Shown one piece after another: positions 12,786 through 24,300 of a stretch of 64,000 nucleotides of DNA; position 1 is the stretch's first letter; every line of letters starts with the position of its first letter. The position numbers were made by a program, and so were the translations under genes. The notes under the pieces are model-generated. The model had not been told where the DNA came from and ran no database searches. It saw only the letters and a list, made by a program, of their open reading frames with translations. The DNA lies in assembly GCF_025698545.1 (NCBI RefSeq), contig NC_068572.1, positions 1,674,001-1,738,000 of the forward strand, written 5' to 3'. Source of the DNA: Gossypium raimondii. Taxonomy: Eukaryota; Streptophyta; Magnoliopsida; Malvales; Malvaceae.

Positions 12786-14280
12786 ATAATATAAATCTCG
12801 TAAAATATTTAAGTTGTTAATGTTTAAAAATATAAAAAATAATAAATATAAAATGAAAACACAATTTTTTTATAAAATTTAAAAATAATAAACAAATTTA
12901 AATAGATTTGGATTAATTAAATATATATATTGTGGGGGGTTTGACAAAATTTACATTGATAAAAATAAATAAAGTTGAAACGCAAACAAAAACTTGAGGA
13001 GGAGAAACTCTAAACTCAAGTGAATAGGTTTACCCATATATTTAGATCGTTTGTCTCGTTTCCAGATTACTAGAAAGACTTGAATCTAGGTTTTACATAG
13101 AATAAAGCTACCTCAGTTAAAGAGTGAGTGACTTTATTTCAACTTCATCGAGTCCATTGAAAAAACACATTAAGGATTTAATTGCTATGTATGGTGTTGA
13201 TATCTGATTCGATTTAGAAATTATAAAAGGTGTTTGGTTCTTCGAATTTTAGATTACGTTTCATAATAGGATTACGGGTGGGATGTAAGATTACTTTGTT
13301 TGATTCATTTGACTGGAATGTAATATTTAGATATTTGGTGGACGGAATGTAAGATTATTTAGAAATACATTTTACTCAGATTGTCTTTGTTATAGATTTT
13401 GTTTTTTTAACAAGTTTAGTTCCTTTAATATTTTTTAGTTTCAATTTTCATAAAATTATGATAAATTATTACAACTTTTATTTTTTATTATAATTTATAT
13501 ATTAATAAGTAAATATATTGTGTTGAAATAAATTTATAAATCATAATTATAATAATTCATGAAAATTGATGGCAACACCAACCATAATTAATATATTAAT
13601 AAATAAAATATAATGATTGTAACATCCTTTACCCGAGTAAACTCAAGCAACGAGTGTTACGTTTAAAACTGAACAATTATTTACGAATTCAAATACAGTT
13701 AAATTGGACTTTTATGAATAATTTTAGATCCTTATTATGCTTTTAGGAACATAATTTGATCGATAATAAAGATTAATTGCATGTAAATTTTGTTTCGAGT
13801 CTCATATCACCTAATTAAATATATTGTATTGTAGGTTGGTACGTCTCGAGACCATGACCTTCATGTCTCGAGACATTGCCATGACATTGTAGAAATTTTG
13901 CTTCAAAATTGCCTGTCTTGAGACAATGAGGCTTTTGTCTCGAGACAAAGTTCAATATATTTCGAGACATGACATTATTACTGTAGATTTTTAAGTTATG
14001 CCAGTTTGAAAATAAAAACTTTAGGGAAAATAAAAGTTGATGCAAAAACACTATGAGGCCTAAGATACACATGTAAAAAAAAAAAAAAATCGATTTTCCA
14101 TTCTTACAATTAAACAATGAAGTTCAAGAAAAAAAAAGATATAATATAGAAGCATACCTACCAATTCGATGTAATATTCTAAAGTTTATACAAGTTAGTC
14201 CGATTTGTATAAAGTTGTCATCCATAATCATGCTAAAAGAAGCATACCATTTGATGCATAAACAAAGATATCTGTGTAAC
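12786..14280. other. Intergenic, with a cluster of TGTCTCGAGACA palindromes
   Basis: No gene seen. At 13840-13970 the palindrome TGTCTCGAGACA or a one- to three-base variant occurs five times in about 130 bases. It sits downstream of a segment starting tgtaacatcctttacccgag (13618), which resembles the start of a cotton Gypsy LTR. I cannot find a partner LTR. Probably an LTR fragment. Confidence 0.45.
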
Positions 14281-14516
14281 CAGGGGTGAAGCTAGAACAA
14301 ATTTTTAGGGGAGGGGGGCCGAATGAAATTTTAATTTTTTATTGTCTATATCTTTATAATTTTTAAAGAATTAAATCGAATTTTTATAATTTTAAGGGGG
14401 CAAAGTGCAATTTTTCCTTTATTAATTTAAAAATTAAAAAAAATTAAAGGCCTAAATAAAAAATTTACATTTTAGGGGGGCCGGGCCCCTGTCAGCCCCC
14501 TCTAAATCCGCCTCTA
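14281..14516. mobile_element. hAT-like MITE
   Basis: About 236 bp with termini of the caggggtgaagctag / ctagaggcggatt type and an internal GGGGGGCC-rich, AT-filled body. Flanks tgtgtaac and ggtgcaac form an imperfect 8-bp target duplication (6 of 8 match), as for hAT elements. A truncated relative lies near 30953-31125. Confidence 0.7.
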
Positions 14517-16295
14517 GGTGCAACCAAGAACTTTGATCAATATTTCTATTTCGAGTACTCCCCCCTAGATGCATATTCTAATCACCTTTTTTTCTAGGTA
14601 CCAATTGTTATTAAAAAAAAAACAAGGCATCGAAAGCACAAATGTACCTAATTTGGATATCAAAAGCTATCAAAACTACAATGATACCTAACATGAGCAT
14701 AAAAAGAAGAAAATTCATGCAAGCATACTCTATAAACAAAGACCATGAGCGGATCAACCATCACGAGTTATCACTATGCTTAATCAAATAAAAGTTTTAA
14801 AAAGCATCCACAACCACGACAAGGTGAAAGCATTGTAATCATACAATGGGTATCAATGTGAGTGTGATGTGAGGGGGTGATTATGACATTCATACAAATT
14901 AGTACCAAATGCAAGCTTAACTAAACATGCCACGACAAAATGGTATATGAAGATATATCAAATTAATGGAAGATACCAGTGATGATTTATCCCAAATAGG
15001 ATCTACAAAGGTAAAAGGAAGAAGAAAAAGAATAATATGTAGAGAGAGACTCAAACATATCATGTTTGGTAAGGAGTTAACCAGAGAGTTCCAAGCGACG
15101 GAAGCTCTACACAAAAGATAAAAAGAAAGCTTTCGCTGAGAAAAGGAACATATCAAAGTCGGTTAATCATTTGATTATGATGGATGGAGATCCAATAGTT
15201 TCTTGGTTAGAACTTCGGGTTTAAATCACTTGTGTTTTAGGCCATTTCAAAGAAAAATAAATCATAAAGTTGAAAGAAGAGGAAAAAAATTTTGGTTTGG
15301 TGTGTTTCTTTGCCAGAGAAGGAGGAGGTTGGATGTAGCGAGTTCATTGAGATACAACTCTAATGAAGATCCTTGAAACCCTAAAATTTTCAAATAGATC
15401 AGTGACCAACTTATAACTTCTTTTAAATTGAGTGACAAAAGTGTAAACTTAATAATAATTAATTGACCTTAAGTATGGTTTACTCTGCGATGAATAGTGA
15501 GTTAATGTCACATCTAACATCTTTTACCAAGTTAATGACCTAGTAATCAACATGTAACTTTTAAACAGTTCAATGATCAATTTTTAACTTTTTAAAATTG
15601 AATGACAAAATTGTAAATTATTAATACTTGAGTAACCTTGGGTGCAATTTACCCTTATTATTATTGAGCGTAACGAGAGAAAATCTTTGATTCTAGTCGA
15701 AGAAGCATAAATTCTGTCAAAAGAATAAGGAAAAGGTGTTACTGTGTAAGCATTGAAACTTCAAATAAGAAGCCGGCATTTACACTGTTTGATTCATTCC
15801 TAGGTGTGTGTACATATATAGACTATTATATATAACACCAAATAAAAGATACAAATTTGCAAATCACAGAATATTCGTAAAATTCCAAAGAAATCGTTTA
15901 AATCAATGGCAGCATTGCTTACTGTTAGCCGTCACCTTAATTTTTTTCAAGTTTTTATCCAATGAATTAACGAGAAAATTTAAAAAATCGATAATAAAGA
16001 TGGCAAACTCGAGGCAAAAATCCAACTCCATTTGCTATTCTCTTATCATTAATCCACGTCGAAACCAATGAAAAGACAGTCTTAACAATGGTGTCTTCTC
16101 AAGTTCAATGATTTGCAACGCAGGTAAAGATCATATGTACTGTGACCTTCATAGGGAAATTCAACATCGAAAAAGAAACTGACCCATTGTTTGGTTTTGA
16201 ATTTTGATTCGTAAATGACAGGTTTTAGCAGAAGTTAACTTAGATTGTTCTTTGTTTCCGGCATGGTCAGAGCTTGAAAAGTGTTTGGTTCTACG
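14517..16295. other. Intergenic, with two arms of the inverted-repeat element family
   Basis: No gene seen. 15385-15655 holds two direct copies of a terminal arm related to the elements at 4123 and 29398 (gtgacaaaagtgtaaactta... and gacaaaattgtaaattatta...), each ending in a ...ttacc/ttactc terminus. These look like decayed or rearranged element ends. The last 200 bases should contain the promoter of the kinase gene; no clear TATA box was placed. Confidence 0.5.
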
Positions 16296-19200
16296 ATGAA
16301 GACGTCTTCCTTGTTTTTTTTCCTTGGAGGGGTTGTTGTGTTAATAATATTATTGATTATAGTGTTAATGTATTGGAAAATTTGGAAACCAGCAGGGATT
16401 AAGAGTTTTATATCAGAGAGTAGAAGGCATGCAGGTAACGTATTTGATGAATTTGCTGATAAAAGAGTGAGGTATGATTTGGTTGGGAATTACTGGCTTG
16501 TGAAGTTTAATTTTATGCGTCTCTTGCAGCATCGACGGATTTCTTTAGTGGGGACCTTCGAACTATTTTCTATTTTGACTTCAGGACATTGAAGAGAGCA
16601 ACCAAGAATTTTCACCCTAATAATCTCCTTGGAAAAGGTGGATTTGGGCCTGTCTACAAGGTAAGCAAGCTCAAATATTCGGACTTTTCATTTTCTTTTC
16701 AAAAGTATTCATGTTTGATATCCGTGTTTGTCACATAGTTCAGATATAAGGTATGATCCTCTAAATATATGTAATTACTTTTGACAAAATTGAGCGTCCT
16801 TGTGTGGGATATATAACCGTATCCAGCACACATCCTTGAATTTAGATAACATATATAGATGCATTAGAAATAATTGAGCATAACTATATAATAGTTGTAT
16901 TCAAAACTCGTCATCAAATCAAGAAAATATAGATATAGTGCAGTGTACATGTGTATATATATTATTTCCTTGTATCTATAAAGTGAGAGATATGGTATGA
17001 GCCCTTGTTGTAGTAATGTCTTATTTTGAAGTTTCAAAGTCTTGAGAAACATGGTTAGTTGTAGGAGTTACCTTTGTACCTTTAGAAATCATATATTATG
17101 TTGCTTTTGGGATGCATTGGGCATTTGAAACTGACAAAAAAAAATGAGGATTTTTTTGCTATTTTTCTTTGAATATTTGATAGGGGAAGCTTAAAGATGG
17201 AAGAATGGTTGCCGTGAAAAGGCTGTCCCATGATAAATCCCAACAAGGAGAGTCAGAGTTTCTGGCAGAAGTGAGGTTGATCACAAGCATCCAACACAAG
17301 AATCTGGTTCGCCTTCTAGGATGTTGCTCAGATGGGTCTCAACGTTTACTTGTATATGAATTTATGAAGAATGGTAGCTTGGACCACATAATCTATGGTA
17401 TATATAACTCACCAACCCCAATTTCTTCTTCTAAAAAATCATACATACTATTATATATATATATATATGCTGAGACTTGTTTGGAACAGTCGTCAAAGTT
17501 TTTGTCTAGCTCCTAAGTGACAAGAGTTTAAACTTTGTCATCTCCCTTCTTTCTTTCCAGATATTTTAATGATAAAAAAGCGGTAAACTACAGTAAATGT
17601 CAACCAACTATGAAAAGTTACAAAGTGGTCACCCAACAATTCAATTTTGTCTTTTTTGGTCTCCAAATGGCTAATGTAAAAATAGAAACATCCAAAAATC
17701 TAAGATAGCTAGGTGACAAAAAAAAGAGAAAATTGAATAGTTGAGTGACCATTTTGTAACTTTTCATAGTTGGGTGACCAAAAAAGAAAAAAAAAACATA
17801 ATTGGGTGACTACTAATATAGTTTACACTAAAAAATCTTAGGTCAATGATGCATTTTACTCGTTCTATAATTTTTATATGTACTCTTGCTAGCTACATGA
17901 AGGAATAATCTGTCCTTTTTTTGTACAAAGAATGCTATATTCTAGTCATAAAGAGAAGGGGTTGCACATATTCAGGCTCAAATTTCGTCTTATTAGAATG
18001 CCACCTCTTAAAGATGATTGCATGAACATATTTGGATTCAAACTTGTGCATGAACTTGGTTTATATAATGTGATTTTCTTTTCTTTGTGCAAGAAGGTTT
18101 TTGATGATTTGCTAAACAAAAAATCTCCATGATTTTGTTGAACTAGAACTATACATACATATATGTAATCCAAACCTTGGAATTAACTTGTATATATATA
18201 TGCAGGTAAGAAAGTGTACTTGAACTGGGAGACTCGGTTTCAAATAATATTGGGTGTAGCACGAGGACTTCAGTATCTACACGAGGATTCTCATCTAAGG
18301 ATTGTTCATAGAGATATCAAAGCAAGCAACATTCTTCTTGATGATAAGTTTCATCCTAGAATTGGTGATTTTGGACTGGCTAGGTTCTTTCCTGAAGATG
18401 AAGCTTATCTTAGCACCACATTTGCTGGCACTTTGTAAGCCCTCTCTTCCCCTATAATGATAAGTAGTATTGGAATTAATGTATGATGATGATGATGATG
18501 ATGAAATGATTGGTTTTGATATTGTTAAAAGAGGTTATACAGCGCCAGAATATGCGATTAGAGGAGAATTGTCTGAAAAAGCAGATATTTATAGCTTTGG
18601 AGTTCTTGTGCTTGAAATTGTTAGCTGCAGGAAGAATACTGATCTTACTCTGCCTTCAGAAATGCAGTATCTACCGGAATATGTAAGTAATTTTTAAGTC
18701 CTTTTTTTTAATTTTAATTTTAATTCATAGTTAGACAAATTGAGATACATGGTAAAACTCGAACACTTTTATAGATTTTATATTGATCCACTCCAAATAA
18801 GAAGTATTTTTTTTATTAAAACAACGGGAGTTGCGGTCAATAGAGCAAGGCGGTTTTAGTAAATGCCTACTCCGTTCCACCTGGTCCTACTTTTTAAAAT
18901 ATTTTTATGTGTTTTTTTTATCTATTTAATAGATATATGAATTTATATATAAATCATAATACATATTTTTATAATAATAAATTAAAAAATCATTAGTAAA
19001 AAGTATAATAGAAGCGCTAGTTTACCATTGAGATTGAAAAGTACTTTCTAAAAGTGTCGTGGAATTTTTTTTAAAAAGTACTTTTGAAAATTTTGATAGT
19101 GTTTATTATTATTGTCAAATAATATTTCTTGATAAATAAAATGACAATTTTAGACATAATATTGTAAACTAGAGTCTAGAAGATTTAAAGAGTGGATAAA

Positions 19201-20321
19201 AGGTAACTTAATTGAAAAGCACTTTTCTTAAAGTCAAAAGCTAAAATTTTAATTTTTGGTTTGGGTTAAAATCTTAATTTAAAATCAAGGTTTGGTTTGA
19301 AAAGCTGCTTGTTTACCTTTTTTTTTTTTTTTAGTTTGAAATCAAAGTTTAGGTTGAAAAATACTTTTTAAACTCAATGGTAAACAAAACCCGAAGAATA
19401 TTGAGTTGAGTGAAATGATTAAATGTGATTTATAATAATTCATGGAAATAGAATGTCAACTTAAAAATGAGATGAAGGTGATGTATACAATCCCTAGTCT
19501 AGGCATAGCAAAGGAGGATAGGTTGGGGATTAATACCCCTCTCTCTTGTAGTGTTAATGGAATTAAACTGAACCGGTTGGATTTAAAACTGACAAATATG
19601 TTGGTCCAAGTATAGGGATTGAATTCATCTTTGAACGAATTATTCAAAAGTCCGAACTGATAAAAATTCGAAAATTAAGACCAAAAGCCAACGACTGAAC
19701 CAATTTATAAATTTTTCAATATTTTAATTATTTATAAAATTTTAGTTGTTTATGTAATTATTATTAAACCAACAATTAAATTAATTAAATCGAAAATCAA
19801 TAATTGAATCGGTTTGACCACCAATTTAGTTTTTAAGACATTGTCCCCTTGGATTGTTCAAAAAATTAGTAGAGAAAATCATTTAGATCCTAAATTTGTA
19901 TACAACATGTATATCATTGACAAAGTATTAATGATTATTACTGCATGTATTTTTTAAAATTAGCTAGGCATGGAAGTTATATGAGCGATCTCGTGTGCTT
20001 GATCTAGTAGATCCAAGACTGAAACAACTAGGATCATTGGTGGAGAAAGATGTGGTTCGTGTTGTAAACGTAGCCTTCTTCTGCCTTCAGCTTCACCCGA
20101 ACCTAAGACCGCCCATGTCTGAGATCGTAACCATGTTAACTTGCACCCCCGAAATGGTCGGAACGCCCTCCAGACCGGCCTTTTTTAATCGGAGCCGACG
20201 TAAGAAGAATAGTGAAAAGCTGTCATATGTGTCTTGGGATACTATGCCTGATCCTTTCCCTTCTCCACTTGAATCTGAATCCACTCCATCAACTCAGGCT
20301 CACACTCAATTGCCTTGTTGA
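16296..20321 (+). CDS. Receptor-like serine/threonine kinase without ectodomain
   Basis: Exons 16296-16434, 16530-16660, 17184-17397, 18206-18434, 18532-18682, 19968-20321; all introns GT-AG; 405 residues. One hydrophobic helix (about residues 7-27) follows a five-residue N terminus, then a basic juxtamembrane stretch, then the kinase domain. The kinase has the P-loop GKGGFG (81-86), catalytic Lys (VAVK, 99-102), HRD with an IKASN loop (196-203), DFG (216-218) and APE (242-244). All catalytic residues are present and it is an RD kinase. The sequence resembles the DUF26/CRPK1-like branch of plant receptor kinases, but there is no signal-peptide-plus-ectodomain. The C-terminal tail is Ser/Pro-rich ([10 protein letters not shown]). 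Intron 3 holds an inverted-repeat element. Kinase is certain; the exact orthologue is not recognised. Confidence 0.9.
17583..17826. mobile_element. Small inverted-repeat element in intron 3 of the kinase gene
   Basis: 244 bp. The ends are gtaaactacagtaaatgtca and the reverse complement of tgactactaatatagtttac. The inner arms (atgaaaagttacaaagtggtcaccc and its complement near 17742-17780) also pair. The arms resemble those of the elements at 4123 and 29398, so this is a shorter member of that family. It has no coding capacity. Confidence 0.65.
18483..18503. repeat. (GAT)n microsatellite in intron 4 of the kinase gene
   Basis: About seven tandem GAT units within the 97-bp intron between the exons ending at 18434 and starting at 18532. 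Confidence 0.85.
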
Positions 20322-21361
20322 ATATCACTTTTGTTTGTAGCTTTAAAGCACCATTGTTTAATTTCTAATTGCTTGAATATTTTTTAGGATATTAAGTAGA
20401 GGTGTAAATGAGTGCTTGTGAACCACTCGAGTTTGAATCGAAACAAGTTTAAATACTTTTTTAGTATTTATCATAGCAAACAAGCTGATTTTAAATATCT
20501 TAATAATGCTCGATTCGAGTAGTTCATACTTCATAGCTTTAAATATATATTTTAACTAAATTGTTTTTCTACCCTTAATAGCTCAAAATTCCATTTTAGC
20601 GATATTTTTCTGAGGAAGAGAAAAAAATGTTACTTTTTGTTTGCTATTTGTTTATGGAAATGGAACGCTTGTAATTTGGATATTCCGAAAATGTACACTT
20701 GTATATATATCATTTTTGTTATTGGTATTTGATTCCCCATAAATATAAATTGTTGAAATTGAACAATTCGATTTTATTTCAAACTAAACTTGAGTTTAGA
20801 AAATGAAACTCAATAGAACTTGAATCCAATGCTTTTAAAACCGAATTAATAGTCAAACCGGTCAAACCATTAGTTCATCGATTAAGCCGGTTCAACCAAC
20901 TCTGACAAGTTCGATTAAAAATTTCAAAATTCAAAAAAATATATTAAAAAAATAACCAAATTTAACCTGATCTGTACTAATTCTCGATCCAACTAATTTA
21001 ATTACCTTTCTTCAAACCAATAATTGATCGATTCTCGATCTAACTAGGCCGATTTGGTCTCGCATCATTGTTTGAATCAAATAATGAGCCAGAAGTCTTG
21101 AATCGAGCTTGTTATTATTCGAGATCAACTCAGCTTGATTATAGCCCTAGATAAGAGATAATTTATGGGTTGCTTGAACCACACGTAGCATTTTTTTCAA
21201 AAATTTTGTTATAAATAGAAAATCGTTTATAAAAACCAAAATTACATGAATCCTCTTCTTATCTACAATTCCAGCCAAGAATAGAGAGTTGAAATTCATA
21301 CCCGTTTTGCAGGGAACTCTGGATTTGATTCAACTCACAAAACTGTTGCCCATTGAGCACT
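20322..21361. other. Intergenic between the kinase gene and UTP21 (tail to tail)
   Basis: No gene seen. It contains degenerate repeats of the motif caaaccggtcaaacc/ttcgattaa around 20820-21100. The two genes converge here, so both 3' untranslated regions and poly(A) sites must lie in this stretch. Confidence 0.5.
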
Positions 21362-24300
21362 TCAAAATTGTGAATTACTGAGGAAAGTCACCATGCATCT
21401 TGTTCGTTGAAACATTGTATCGATTTTCTGCCATACGTCAGATTGGATTTCAAGGAGCTTCTTTGCCTTGCCTTGTAACTTCGGATGGCGTCGTATTGTT
21501 TCACCATGGATCTGAAAGAATATGATATGACATCAAAGAAAAACCAAGACAAGCTACATTAGAAAACAGGGCAGAAGATTAATGACGATGCATAACCAAT
21601 TGTGACTCAAGATAGCATTAAATATATTAATCAAGGAAAACTAGGTCAAACACTTCGAGATTATGATGCTGGCTCTCTCAGTTTATGGATTGCTTTGGGC
21701 TTGGTTCATTTCGGGTTTGGAGGTTTTGGATTACTACATGTTCAAATCATTTCGGATTCGGATCATATCTGGTTTCGGTCATCTTCGAGTTAGGTCAGGT
21801 GAGTTCAGGTCGTTTACTATATATAATCAAACTGGGTTCGGTCAAGTTCAAGTTTAGGTAATTGGTTGGTTTTTCAGGTTTGGGCCATGACCAGCGCGTC
21901 TACATACCCAAAGTGCCTATTGGCCAAAAAATTCCTAACCATATAAAATAGAATTCCTTCAAATAAGGTAAGAAAACAATACCTTCAGGAATAACCTGAT
22001 AACAGCTTGTATGAACTCAAAATTGTTCTTGTAGGAGATCTCACAAACAAAATAATCCAATAACAGTTCAATTGAAATCATCTCAGGTTTCCCATCAAGA
22101 TCTTCCAAATTCTCATCGTCTATGATCTGAAGCATCCGAAGCTCCATGTCCAAAGCCGAAGGAGATAAACCTTTAATATAATCAGTAAACGCTGAAACTG
22201 TAACATGTTAAAAACACACAAATATTAGCTGCAAAGACGTTTTTGACGAATATTTGATAAAATCTCAAGATGGAACATACAGTTTTTTATCTCCGTGGAG
22301 GACTGAAGAAGTTGCAAAAAAGTAGACGGTGCCATGTCAAGTTTCCTATCATTCATTTCCACGCCATTGCCTTTTACATCACCATTAGCTTCACTAGGTG
22401 TAAATAATATTTCTCCAGAAAGAGATGGAACTGAAGGCAAGAAGAAAGGAGCCTTCTCGGGTTTCTTCGGAGGCTCAATTGGTTTGTTGCGAACCTGCAA
22501 TTATAAATAATACAATACTGGAGTCAATCCTCACGGAAACCCTCTACCTAAACGGAGTGCGAAAAAGAAACCAGAATTAACATATTTAATTCCAATACCC
22601 AACTCTCAAAAAAAAAAAAAAAAAAAAAACAAGAAGATAAAGAGAGACCTTTATAATGTCTAAATTGATCAAGCCTTGCCATTGGCTTTTTGGCAATAGT
22701 GAGAGAGTAACTAGTTCCGGTATTTGCTTAATGAAGGTTGGAGAAACAGAAGCATCTTTTGAAACTGAGTTGTCCGTAACAGGTTCATCGGAATCCTCAG
22801 TTTGGGATCCATTCATAGATGAGATGGATGGCAACCTGACATTTACAACTTCCTTTCCGCTTGCAAAAGAATCCACATTTGAAGCTCCAGAGAAGATCGA
22901 CCGGTTAACCCTGATTTAACAATTCCAGCCGCTTATTTTTTTTATTACTAAGAATTAAAACTATAGTTACACGTAACACCTGCATATTAAACACTGAATG
23001 TCTAAAATATATAACATTTATTGCTGCCACATTCCAGTTTCAAAAATTATCATTCATGTTGTTTACCAAGAAGAAATTTCATCATATCAATAAGATTCTT
23101 TTTTAAGTTTTTCAGCTATTTAGAGTGAATATAAGATCGTATATAAGATAATGGAACCTAATAGCCAACTTCTTTGACCCATACAGATGAAGGTGATACA
23201 AAACTGGAAACTTACCACAGATAAACCCCATTCTGATCAACATGCGTAGTTGCTAAAACATCCATATTTGGTGACAAGGACAATGCTGTGATAGATACAT
23301 CAACATGTATAGCGTCAATTTGTCTCGCTAAGACAACATCCCAAATTCTCAGACTCCCATCCATGCTGGATGATAGCAGCCATTTGCCATCCTCACTGAA
23401 ACATAAATCAGTGATACGGTCTGTATGGCCTTCAAATTTACGAACCATTCTTAATGCCACAACATCATACAAACGTATAACCAAATCATCTGTTACTGTG
23501 GCCAAAAGACCTGCAAAATACAGTCAAAATAAAAGTAGTTGCTAAATATATGTTTGAAGGTGAGAAAAGACCAAGGAAGAAAAGCAGAAACAGAGATATC
23601 GTAGAGAGGCAGGAGTACATGCCCAATGACAGACCAACACACACACAGAAAAACCAAAGGTTAAAGGCTGATAATAACAAATACCAAAAGAAGCACTCAC
23701 CATTGAGCCGATTGTAAACAATCTTAACCACAGTACATCCAACTTCCCAGCTAGATTTTACGTAACATCCCTTGAAATCCCATACCTGCACAAAGAAACA
23801 AAATTATTAATTAAATTACACCCGGCAAAAACTCAAACAAAATTTTCTCTTTGTACTGCATGCTTAATGTAAGTTTTATAAATTAAATTTCAATCAGCTC
23901 TTCTCATTAACAGTAGGAAAATATTTCAAAGTAAAACATAAACCAAGGTGGATCAATTTCTACAGTTGCTTTCTTGTCTACAGAAAAACAAAAAGGTGGT
24001 AAAAATGCTTTCCCCGCAACAGAATCTAAAACCTATGTAAGGCTATAAATGCCCCTACCTTGTATGTAATTTCCTTTTCACAAAATCTTTATGGTTGGGC
24101 TATTAAAAAAGAAACAACAACAACCACCACCACTTTCAACTGACTTGCAAAAGTCAGATTCAATCCAAAACATCCAATGTATTCAAGGACTACACCTACC
24201 TGATAAGGGGTACCACAATATTTAACACATTTCCAAGCAAAGCACACTCAACAAGTTAAAAACCTTTAGTGGACAAATGGCACAAAAAGGCAATTACCAT

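Noticed and set aside
16281..16295. Upstream start of the kinase at 16281
   Set aside because: The codon there is GTG; the first ATG in frame is at 16296 and leads directly into the membrane helix.
22656..22919. 87-codon plus-strand frame
   Set aside because: Antisense to UTP21 exon 15, with no independent support.
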